The position numbers and the translations under genes are program-made. A model generated the notes under the pieces. That model saw only the letters and a program-made list of their open reading frames with translations, made no database searches and was not told the DNA's origin. From the NCBI GenBank assembly GCA_018269055.1, contig JAFDVI010000007.1, forward strand, positions 186,001 through 250,000: a stretch of 64,000 nt of DNA, in the 5' to 3' direction. Position 1 is the first letter of the stretch; each line of letters starts with the position of its first letter. This stretch comes from Acidobacteriota bacterium. Its GTDB lineage: Bacteria > Acidobacteriota > Blastocatellia > RBC074. Below, in pieces: positions 57,054-64,000 of the stretch.

Positions 57054-57636
57054 TAATTCCGCCGACCGTCTGTTGCCAACTCAGCGTTCGACGAAACACG
57101 CTCAGCCGAGCGCATTCCCGTTCGTCCAGCAATCCGTCGAGTTGATCGGCGATGGCGCCCAACAATTGAAACGCAAAATCTCCGGCGTGAGTCGTGACGT
57201 GAGCGTAATAACCAAGTTGTACGGTTCCGCTCTTATTGCGGTGAAACTCGCAAACTTCATCAGCCGTCATTGCTTCAACCTGGGCATGAATAGGCAACAC
57301 AACGCGCGGAATTCCGTGCCGGTTGTGCTGCCCTTCCCGCCAACCGAGCAGCAAAATTCCAATCATTACTCCCTGTTCATTCAGATAATCCGGGCTGAAG
57401 ACGGAATTCTGGTCTGGCGGAGTCGAAAGCCTTGGCCCGTAACTGCCAAACTCCGGGTTAATCAACTGCGAGTTGTAAATCACGCCGATTACATCACCAA
57501 TGCCATTGGCAATTTTGACGAATTGGGCAAATCCATAATCTTCTGTCTTCGGCGCTTCATTGCTTTCAAATGAATCCAGAATTCGCGCGGCATAATCCAC
57601 ATGAGAATTGGATCTGACGATTTTGGCTAACAGCAT
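57049..57636 (-). CDS. Hypothetical protein, HAS-barrel-like
   Basis: A 195-residue protein without a signal peptide. The N-terminal half (LLAKIVRSNSHVDYAARILDSFE in part; YGFAQFVKIANGIGDVIGVIYNSQLINPEFG in part; LSTPP) suggests a small beta-barrel like the HAS barrel of HerA-type ATPases. The second half is helical. No ATPase motif follows, so it would be a barrel-only protein. It precedes the amidohydrolase on the same strand only by position (nine bases after that gene's end). Confidence 0.5.
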   Translation of the reverse strand: MLLAKIVRSNSHVDYAARILDSFESNEAPKTEDYGFAQFVKIANGIGDVIGVIYNSQLINPEFGSYGPRLSTPPDQNSVFSPDYLNEQGVMIGILLLGWREGQHNRHGIPRVVLPIHAQVEAMTADEVCEFHRNKSGTVQLGYYAHVTTHAGDFAFQLLGAIADQLDGLLDERECARLSVFRRTLSWQQTVGGIK

Positions 57637-57645
57637 AAATCCCCT

Positions 57646-59313
57646 TTATCTCGTTTTCCCCGGTCCCCATAACGCACGACCTGCGGTCGCGCCCGTGTGC
57701 TCTCCGTCTTTCAGTTCCTGTTTCCCATTGACGAAAACATGATGTACGCCAACGGAATACTGGTGCGGTTTTTCAAAGGTCGCGCGATCACCAATTGTTT
57801 TCGGATCGAAGACCACTACGTCGGCAAAATACCCCTCTTTCAACAGCCCTCGATGATCCAACCCAAGATTTGCCGCAGGCAGGCCGGACAAACGACGAAC
57901 GGCTTCTTCCAAGGAAATGACCTTCTCGTCACGAACATATTTGCCCAACAGCCGCGCAAAGTTGCCATACGCGCGCGGGTGTGTGGAGAAGTTCAGAAAT
58001 TCACCTTCCGCCGCAATCGAAGCCGCATCAGAACCAAATGACACCCACGGCAACTTCAACTGCTTTTTGATGTTTTCTTCGGACATCATGAAATAAACGG
58101 TATCCACGCGCGAACGATCTTCCAGAATCAAATCCATAATGGTTTCAACCGGGTCGGCGCCGCGCAGCCTGGCCACCTCCGCCACCGTTTTTCCCAGATA
58201 CTGTCTCAGTGCGGGATTCCGAAATCCCACTAACAAAATCCGTTCCGGCGACCCCGCCAGTTGGTACATGTTTTCCCATTTGTCAGTCGGCGTGCGAACT
58301 TCAGCGGCAATTTTCTTGCGTGTTTCAGGGTCCTGCAGCCGTTTGAACAACGCCTCGTATCCGCCATCGAGCGTCCACGGCGGCAGCGTTGAATTCAATC
58401 CTGTCGAACCTGCGGTGTAGGTATACATATCCGCTGTGATTTTCAATCCCTGACGCCGAGCCTTTTCAATCACTTTGATGACTTGATCCATCTTCGCCCA
58501 GTTGGCTTCGCCCGACGCTTTGAGGTGATAAACTTCCGCCGGGATGTTGGCTTCGCGGCTGATGCGCAGCAATTCCTCGACGGCTGCTATCAGTTGATTG
58601 CCTTCGCTACGCATGTGGGAAATGTATTTGCCTTTGTATTGCGACGCGACCTTGCACATTTCGATCAACTCTTCGGTCGTCGCGTAAAAAGCCGGGGCGT
58701 AAATCAGTGACGACCCAATGCCCAGCGCGCCAGCTTCCATCTCCTGCCGAACCAACTCGCGCATTTGTTGAAGCTGTTCGGGCGTCGCTTTTTTGTCTTC
58801 CAACCCGATGACGTATTCCCGAATCGTCGTTGCGCCAATGTACGAAGCGATGTTTTGCGAGATGCCTTTCTTTTCTGCGTAGTTCAAATACTCTGCCAGG
58901 GTCGTCCAAGCTGTCACGCCTCGCCGTTTTTTCATTTCATCATTCAGCGGCCCCATCGAGCTTCCTTCGCCAAAAATTTGCGTTGTCACCCCCTGTCGCA
59001 ACTCTCCCAAAGAACGCGAATCCGTCAGCAGAGAGTTGTACGAATGCGACAGCATATTGATAAAACCCGGCGCAACCGCCAATCCACGCGCGTCAATTAC
59101 AGTTTTGGCAGACGCATTATTGAAATCGCCCACCGCAACAATCTTGTCGCCGCGGATCAGCACGTCAGCGCGGCGCGGTTTACCGCCCGTGCCATCGTAA
59201 ACGGTTCCGTTTTTGATCAGTACATCAAAATTGCCGTTTTGTTGCGCCCCAATTCCAGAACTTGAAAGCAGCGCGAATAATAAAATTGCCAGCAACAAAA
59301 ACAGTTTCCGCAT
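57646..59313 (-). CDS. Exported D-aminoacylase-type amidohydrolase
   Basis: A 555-residue secreted amidohydrolase (signal peptide 1-23, ending GIGA). The N-terminal barrel is typical: NGTVYDGTGGKPRRADVLIRGDKIVAVG in part. The usual metal motif PGFIDxHxH reads APGFINMLSHSYNSLL, with Asn for Asp and a shifted His, a variant known in part of the N-acyl-D-amino-acid deacylase family. ISHMRSEG and EVYHLKASGEANW supply His/Lys ligands, and FGSDAASI the late Asp. It probably hydrolyses N-acyl amino acids or dipeptides in the periplasm. Confidence 0.85.
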   Translation of the reverse strand: MRKLFLLLAILLFALLSSSGIGAQQNGNFDVLIKNGTVYDGTGGKPRRADVLIRGDKIVAVGDFNNASAKTVIDARGLAVAPGFINMLSHSYNSLLTDSRSLGELRQGVTTQIFGEGSSMGPLNDEMKKRRGVTAWTTLAEYLNYAEKKGISQNIASYIGATTIREYVIGLEDKKATPEQLQQMRELVRQEMEAGALGIGSSLIYAPAFYATTEELIEMCKVASQYKGKYISHMRSEGNQLIAAVEELLRISREANIPAEVYHLKASGEANWAKMDQVIKVIEKARRQGLKITADMYTYTAGSTGLNSTLPPWTLDGGYEALFKRLQDPETRKKIAAEVRTPTDKWENMYQLAGSPERILLVGFRNPALRQYLGKTVAEVARLRGADPVETIMDLILEDRSRVDTVYFMMSEENIKKQLKLPWVSFGSDAASIAAEGEFLNFSTHPRAYGNFARLLGKYVRDEKVISLEEAVRRLSGLPAANLGLDHRGLLKEGYFADVVVFDPKTIGDRATFEKPHQYSVGVHHVFVNGKQELKDGEHTGATAGRALWGPGKTR

Positions 59314-59482
59314 AAAATTGTCTCGCTTGTTAGATGGAATTCTTACTTCAATTGCGCGAGATAATAGCCAGCACAGTTAGCTTTTGAAAAGGTGCTAGTG
59401 ATTAATGCTTGAAGTGCCTGCCTTGACAGAGCTTGTTCGCGTCAGTACCATCCGGCTTCTTTTTTGGCGCACCGGAACAGCA

Positions 59483-60031
59483 ATGAGCAAGCGTCAGCAG
59501 GCAAAAGGAAACGATTCGGTTGAAGTAAACTCGCTCCGGGATTTGAATTCGCTCGACCAGTTTTACATGGGCTTTGCATTGGCCGAAGCCACGCGAGCCA
59601 AAGACGCCGGCGAAGTTCCGATTGGCGCTGTGGTAGTTTTTGACAATCAGATTATTGGAAGCGGACATAACCAACCGATCACTTTGAATGATCCGACGGC
59701 CCACGCGGAAATTCTGGCGATCAGACGCGCCGCAGAGCGGATCGGTAATTACCGGCTGATGGAAGCGACGTTGTATGTCACGATTGAACCTTGTGCAATG
59801 TGCGCCGGAGCAATGGTCAATGCCAGAATCAAACGCCTGGTTTATGGAGCATCAGAAATCAGGGCAGGCGCGGTAAATTCCGTTTTCCAAATCTGTACCA
59901 ACAGTTCTTTGAATCATCAAGTTGAGGTTACTTCAGGCGTCGAAGCCGATAAATGCCGCACGTTAATGCAGGCGTTTTTCAAAGAACGGCGAAAAACCAG
60001 GGTTGAAGATTTCTCTGAAACGCCGCAGTAA
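59483..60031 (+). CDS. tadA: tRNA-specific adenosine deaminase
   Basis: A ~182-residue zinc deaminase that makes inosine-34 in tRNA. Zinc and catalytic motifs: [12 protein letters not shown] (His and proton-shuttle Glu) and [14 protein letters not shown] (two Cys). The ATG at 59483 is a compromise: a frame upstream to 59405 is open, and the folded domain begins near [11 protein letters not shown]. It is followed 17 bases later by tRNA-Ser(CGA). Confidence 0.9.
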   Translation: MSKRQQAKGNDSVEVNSLRDLNSLDQFYMGFALAEATRAKDAGEVPIGAVVVFDNQIIGSGHNQPITLNDPTAHAEILAIRRAAERIGNYRLMEATLYVTIEPCAMCAGAMVNARIKRLVYGASEIRAGAVNSVFQICTNSSLNHQVEVTSGVEADKCRTLMQAFFKERRKTRVEDFSETPQ

Positions 60032-60047
60032 CCAAAAACAAGTTTTA

Positions 60048-60139
<92 letters not shown>

Positions 60140-60219
60140 TTTCATTCCGGTTTCAATGCTGGAACTGGAATGAAGGATCGCTTGTTTCCAATCTCGGATC
60201 TCAAATTTGAGATTCGCTA

Positions 60220-60304
<85 letters not shown>

Positions 60305-60339
60305 CTCCCAACTTATATCTCAATCATTGAGATATTTAT

Positions 60340-60446
<107 letters not shown>

Positions 60447-60457
60447 TAATTAATTGC

Positions 60458-60524
60458 TGTCGAAAAACAAATAGCTCCTTCTCCATAGTTTAAGTACAGA
60501 GACGGAGCTATTTGTTTTTCGACA
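60458..60524. terminator. 21-bp perfect hairpin between ffs and the basic-protein gene
   Basis: tgtcgaaaaacaaatagctc and its exact complement (60458-60478, 60504-60524) enclose a 25-base loop. The AT-rich inner part gives a T run in both directions. It probably terminates both the ffs transcript and the convergent small gene. Confidence 0.75.
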
Positions 60525-60537
60525 AGTAAAAAGTGAA

Positions 60538-60822
60538 TTACTTACCCTCTTTTTCAGCGCGAACTTTTGCCCAACGAGCTTTGGCCGCGTCTTTCAACCT
60601 CTTTCTTGTAGCTGCTGAAACCACTCGCTTCTTTGTTGCTGCTACTGCTGCTGCTTTAGCTCCTGTTGTAGCGCCTGTCACAGCACCACTCTTCGTAAGC
60701 TGTTTTCGCTTTTCGTTCAACAAGCTAATCTGTGTTTCCAATTGTTGAATCTGAGCATCAATCCCAGCAATTGCTAACTGAACTAGCTCTGAACGATTAC
60801 CACTACCTTTTGGTCTTGGCAT
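60538..60822 (-). CDS. Small basic histone-like protein
   Basis: 94 residues from an ATG with AAGGAG. PRPKGSG at the N-terminus resembles an AT-hook. A helical segment (SELVQLAIAGIDAQIQQLETQI in part) may be a coiled coil, an Ala/Thr/Gly linker follows, and a basic tail (RKRLKDAAKARWAKVRAEKEGK in part) ends the protein. It probably binds DNA. It interrupts the usual ffs-dnaX adjacency on the opposite strand and ends at the 21-bp hairpin. Confidence 0.7.
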   Translation of the reverse strand: MPRPKGSGNRSELVQLAIAGIDAQIQQLETQISLLNEKRKQLTKSGAVTGATTGAKAAAVAATKKRVVSAATRKRLKDAAKARWAKVRAEKEGK

Positions 60823-61270
60823 GACTTTCTCCTTGATGGTTGGATTATTTGCCGATTTTTTGTGAGCAATCAAAACTCAACATCAGCGCTAATAAGTATT
60901 ACTATGTTTATTGTAAACGAAATTCATTGCAAATTGCCAAGCTAAAACCAAGTAACATAGCCAATTAGTAAAATAATCTTGGCCTAACTTTGGCCGCTCT
61001 TCAGCCTGCACACCCCCCAGCAAATCGTGGGCTATTCTTGTGTTGCTATCAGAATCCCTGAACTTTTCCTCCACGAAGCAGGCGCGAAGAGGAGGCATAA
61101 ACTTCGCGTTTTCTTCGTGACTTGGTGGAAGAAAAATTTCCGCTTGCCAGCAACACTCAAATAACCCACTACCTGCCCGCAAGGGCGCTTGAGCACCGAG
61201 ACCCGGTGAGCTATGCTGATTTTGTTTGCCAATTCGATGATTTTCACATTCTGAGGTTGAGATTAAATCC
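60823..61270. other. Intergenic region upstream of dnaX
   Basis: No supported gene. Small open frames on the minus strand have no ribosome site or family motif and cross a repeat. It contains the intergenic 'cacgaag' element at 61070-61135. Confidence 0.5.
61070..61135. repeat. Intergenic copy of the 'cacgaag' palindrome
   Basis: The left arm has ctccacgaag and gcgcgaag words; the right arm has cttcgcg, ttcttcgtg and cttggtggaag words. This is the intergenic form of the sequence inserted in cca and in the methyltransferase gene. Confidence 0.8.
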
Positions 61271-63127
61271 GTGAGCTACCAGGTCATCGCCAGAAAATAC
61301 CGCCCACAGACATTTGCTGACCTTACGGGCCAGGAACATATTACGCGCACTCTGACGCGCGCGCTGGATCAGCAAAGACTCCACCACGCTTATCTTTTTT
61401 CCGGAGTCAGAGGAACCGGGAAAACCACTTCTGCCCGAATTTTGGCGAAAGGCTTAAATTGCCATAAAGGGATCACCAGCCAGCCCTGTCTGCAATGTCC
61501 GTCATGCCTGGAAATTGCCACGGGGAATTCCCTGGATGTACTGGAAATTGATGCGGCGTCAAATACCGGAGTTGATAATGTACGCGATGTCATTATTAAT
61601 AACATCGCCATGGCCCCTGCACGTGACCGATATAAGGTCTTTGTTATTGACGAAGTTCACATGCTTTCAAACAGCGCTTTCAACGCATTGCTGAAAACAT
61701 TGGAAGAACCGCCATCCCACGTCATCTTTATTATGGCAACCACGGAGTTGCACAAAGTACCGGACACTATCCTTTCGCGCTGCCAGCAATTTGAATTTCG
61801 ACAGATTCCAAGCGAGAAAATCTTTTCTCGGCTACGCGAAATCGCCGACAATGAAAGCATCAAAATAAGTGATGCTGCTTTGCGCGAAATCGCTCGAGCC
61901 GGAGCGGGCAGCTTACGGGATGCTCAATCCGCTTTTGATCAGGTGATTGCTTTCAGCGAAGCTGAAGTGACAGAAGAGGACGTGACGGCGTCTTTGGGGC
62001 TTGTTAGTACCGCAACCCTGGGACGCTTCGCCGAAGCTATTGCCAACCGAAATACCGCGGAAACAATTCGTTTGGTTGGGGAGGTCTTTTCCCGCGGTTA
62101 CGATTTGCGCAACTTTACGCGCGAATTGATGGCTTATTTGCGACATCTTCTCGTCATAAAATCAGGTATTGGCAGCAGCGAGTTATTCGGCGTGGCAGAT
62201 ATCGAAGTAACAAAATTAACCAAATTGGCTTCCCGGTTTTCCGAAGAAGACTTGGTTCGTTGCTTTCATATTCTTGCTGAGGTTGAAAAAGAGGTAAAAG
62301 ATTCACCACAACCTAGGTTTCAACTTGAAATTGGATTGGTAAAATTAGCTCACGCCATCCGGCTGCGAACGCTGGATGAGTTAATCGCAAGGCTTGAACA
62401 ACTTGAAGCTGGTCAGAATTTTGCGGAAAATAGTACAGGTTCAGCTACTAACGAGATTACTTCTGTCCGCGCCATAAGCAATTCGAATTTGCCTCCCAAG
62501 GTTGAGCAATCAGTCGGCAAAGCACAGACAATTCGTCCAACCACACTCGAAAAACCTGTTTTGCCGCCAAAGAATACGCCGCTGAAACCACCTGATTTCT
62601 CTGATTTCGAGCCGGTTGATTACTTTGACGCTCCCGACATGGCGGATATCGGAGATAGTTTTTCGCCTGATGCGGCGCCAAAAGCTTCTCCATCAGTTAC
62701 CAATGCATTTCATCAAACTCCAACATCGGTAACTTCGGGCAAAGAGATCGAAACAATTTTGAAAGAAATCCAGAAGCTTAATCGCCCGCTCGTGCTTATT
62801 GCGCTTGAGGATGCGCAAGGGATGAGTTATCAGGATGGGACACTGACAGTCACCTTTGCCGGCGAAGGTGTGTCTTCAAAGCGAATTCGCGATAGCCTCA
62901 CCCTGTTTCGCACCGTTGGAGAAAAACTTTTTGGCCAGGCAATTCGCGTCGAGGTGCAAATTAACGCGAGTACTGCGGCTGAAAACCCTGTAGATGAAAC
63001 GGAAGTGAAGCGCCAAAAGCTGAAAGAGGCGGCAATGCAGAACCCGGCAGTACGCCGTGTCATCGAAGAATTTCGTGGAGAAGTCGTTTGGGTGAAAGAA
63101 GCAAACGACGCGAATCCTGCAAATTGA
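61271..63127 (+). CDS. dnaX: DNA polymerase III subunit gamma/tau
   Basis: A 618-residue clamp-loader ATPase. [22 protein letters not shown] in part opens the protein from a GTG. Walker A is [12 protein letters not shown], the zinc module C-C-x-x-C lies about residues 64-76, Walker B is [11 protein letters not shown], and SRC marks the sensor. The C-terminal tau-like region after about residue 370 is Pro/Ser-rich and then folds near [20 protein letters not shown] (in part). It loads the sliding clamp. ybaB and recR follow in the usual order. Confidence 0.95.
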   Translation: MSYQVIARKYRPQTFADLTGQEHITRTLTRALDQQRLHHAYLFSGVRGTGKTTSARILAKGLNCHKGITSQPCLQCPSCLEIATGNSLDVLEIDAASNTGVDNVRDVIINNIAMAPARDRYKVFVIDEVHMLSNSAFNALLKTLEEPPSHVIFIMATTELHKVPDTILSRCQQFEFRQIPSEKIFSRLREIADNESIKISDAALREIARAGAGSLRDAQSAFDQVIAFSEAEVTEEDVTASLGLVSTATLGRFAEAIANRNTAETIRLVGEVFSRGYDLRNFTRELMAYLRHLLVIKSGIGSSELFGVADIEVTKLTKLASRFSEEDLVRCFHILAEVEKEVKDSPQPRFQLEIGLVKLAHAIRLRTLDELIARLEQLEAGQNFAENSTGSATNEITSVRAISNSNLPPKVEQSVGKAQTIRPTTLEKPVLPPKNTPLKPPDFSDFEPVDYFDAPDMADIGDSFSPDAAPKASPSVTNAFHQTPTSVTSGKEIETILKEIQKLNRPLVLIALEDAQGMSYQDGTLTVTFAGEGVSSKRIRDSLTLFRTVGEKLFGQAIRVEVQINASTAAENPVDETEVKRQKLKEAAMQNPAVRRVIEEFRGEVVWVKEANDANPAN

Positions 63128-63230
63128 AAATCTCTGTTCGAGTGCTTGTTTTTTCTGCTCGTCAAGTGCGTGCTATGATGACGCCGGGTGAAAATAATCC
63201 CTCTAAAGTTTTGATTTAAGGAGACATAAT

Positions 63231-63542
63231 ATGAAACTTCCAGGCGGTATGAACCTGCAACAAATGATGAAGCAGGCGCAAAAGATGCAAGAACAAATGG
63301 CGAAGGATATGGAAGCCTTGCGCGTGGATTCCACCGCAGGCGGCGGCATTGTCAAAGTTGAAATGAATGGTCACAAGGAAGTTCTTTCGATCAAAATTGA
63401 TCCCGAAGCGACCAGCGATATCGAAATGCTACAGGATTTGATTGTCGCCGCCATCAATGAATGCGGTCGTAAAGCCGACGAGGTCATGCAAGGTAAGCTC
63501 GGCGGAGCGCTTGGCGGTCTGAACATTCCGGGATTGATGTAA
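63231..63542 (+). CDS. YbaB/EbfC-family nucleoid-associated protein
   Basis: 103 residues with AAGGAG before the ATG. The YbaB pattern is clear: [17 protein letters not shown] (helical dimer arm), a central strand region [19 protein letters not shown] and a C-terminal helix ending in a short Gly/Leu-rich tail. It binds DNA as a dimer. Its place between dnaX and recR is conserved widely. Confidence 0.95.
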   Translation: MKLPGGMNLQQMMKQAQKMQEQMAKDMEALRVDSTAGGGIVKVEMNGHKEVLSIKIDPEATSDIEMLQDLIVAAINECGRKADEVMQGKLGGALGGLNIPGLM

Positions 63543-63548
63543 TTTTGG

Positions 63549-63616
63549 AGCTTGGATTTTTGATTCCGGGTTCAACTCAATTCCCAATCATCAAATCCAA
63601 AACCAAAAATCCAACA
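63549..63616. repeat. Palindromic 'ttggattt/aaatccaa' element
   Basis: The left arm is ttggatttttgatt; the right arm is aatcatcaaatccaaaacc and aaaaatccaa. It lies between ybaB and recR. Confidence 0.7.
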
Positions 63617-63627
63617 TTCAAAATCCT

Positions 63628-64000
63628 ATGCTCGATTACGCAGAGCCAGTTACAAAACTGATAGACGAATTCAAACGGCTTCCCGGCGTCGGTCACAAGT
63701 CAGCCCAGCGGCTGGCTTTTCATTTGCTTAAAGTACCTGCGGACGAAGCCGAGCGGTTAATTACCGCCATTCGCGAAGTCAAAGAGAAGATCATTTTCTG
63801 CTCAATTTGCAATAATCTGACCGATACCGATCCCTGCCGATTTTGCGCCAGTCCCACGCGCGACCGTTCGGTGATTTGTGTTGTCGAGGAGCCTCACAAT
63901 TTGGTCGCCATTGAAAAAACACGTGAATATCACGGTCAATACCACGTGTTGCACGGAGCGCTTTCGCCGATTCGAGGCATTGGCCCGGAAGAACTGCGAA
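63628..64000 (+). CDS. recR: Recombination protein RecR (cut by the window edge)
   Basis: The first 124 residues are visible. The opening YAEPVTKLIDEFKRLPGVGHKSAQRLAFHLL (quoted in part: FKRLPGVGHKSAQRLAFH) is the helix-hairpin-helix region. CSICNNLTDTDPCRFC is the four-cysteine zinc finger, and VICVVEEPHNLVAIE starts the Toprim domain. RecR acts with RecF/RecO to load RecA at gaps. Confidence 0.95.
   Translation, partial: MLDYAEPVTKLIDEFKRLPGVGHKSAQRLAFHLLKVPADEAERLITAIREVKEKIIFCSICNNLTDTDPCRFCASPTRDRSVICVVEEPHNLVAIEKTREYHGQYHVLHGALSPIRGIGPEELR

Noticed and set aside
60889-61182. Small minus-strand gene upstream of dnaX
   Set aside because: It runs through the 'cacgaag' repeat, has no ribosome site and no recognisable motif.

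Overview
The window looks like a chromosomal segment of an Acidobacteriota genome, most likely class Blastocatellia. This is an inference from content: FHA and Ser/Thr-kinase proteins with a short Cys-ribbon N-terminus, SYLF, DUF1080, DUF4129 and DUF4350 proteins, an ETF:menaquinone-type reductase, and intergenic DNA crowded with short palindromic word repeats. No rRNA gene is present. Two serine tRNAs, the small SRP RNA and the dnaX-ybaB-recR block lie at the right end.

Layout. 0-11.6 kb: an FHA protein (cut by the left edge) diverges from an operon of three ATP-grasp ligase paralogs and an MFS carrier. A fourth ATP-grasp, an exported beta-propeller phytase, an exported NHL-repeat protein and a large Cys-ribbon/FHA/pseudokinase/MFS fusion follow on the same strand. 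The fusion's MFS half is a clear relative of the free MFS carrier. 11.6-22.2 kb: GDP-fucose genes (gmd, fcl), a Cof-type phosphatase, hflX, a CCA-adding enzyme, small proteins and an SbcC/Rad50-like ATPase. 22.2-27.5 kb: an exported arginase-like protein, an atypical large PfkB-fold kinase, a PIN/UPF0175 toxin-antitoxin pair, an SDR and an ArfB-like release factor. The PfkB stretch looks AT-richer and may be foreign. 27.6-36.1 kb: two SYLF proteins, a large GT-C/YfhO-like membrane protein, a DUF1080 protein and a GPDP_memb/DUF4129/DUF4350 trio. 36.2-45.6 kb: a fatty-acid oxidation electron-transfer locus (two acyl-CoA dehydrogenases, membrane Fe-S ETF reductase, EtfA, EtfB). It is headed by an 18-bp palindrome between etfB and a divergent haloalkane-dehalogenase-like gene. 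45.6-52.4 kb: a leftward run of DHDPS-like gene, rsmB, fmt, a Cys-rich protein, ssb, def and aroC, with two convincing intrinsic terminators. 52.5-59.3 kb: an aspartate aminotransferase, a Tat-exported Gfo/Idh oxidoreductase, a two-part methyltransferase, small proteins and a D-aminoacylase-like amidohydrolase. 59.4-64 kb: tadA, tRNA-Ser(CGA), tRNA-Ser(GGA), ffs, a basic protein, dnaX, ybaB and recR (cut by the right edge).

Two observations stand out. The first is the ATP-grasp/MFS/FHA-pseudokinase locus, which looks like an uncharacterised ligase-plus-transport system with a phosphopeptide-sensing carrier. The second is a set of intergenic palindromic elements with one common architecture: short degenerate words repeated in one arm and inverted in the other. 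Copies or half-copies have entered reading frames in frame in at least five genes, including the HD domain of the CCA-adding enzyme.
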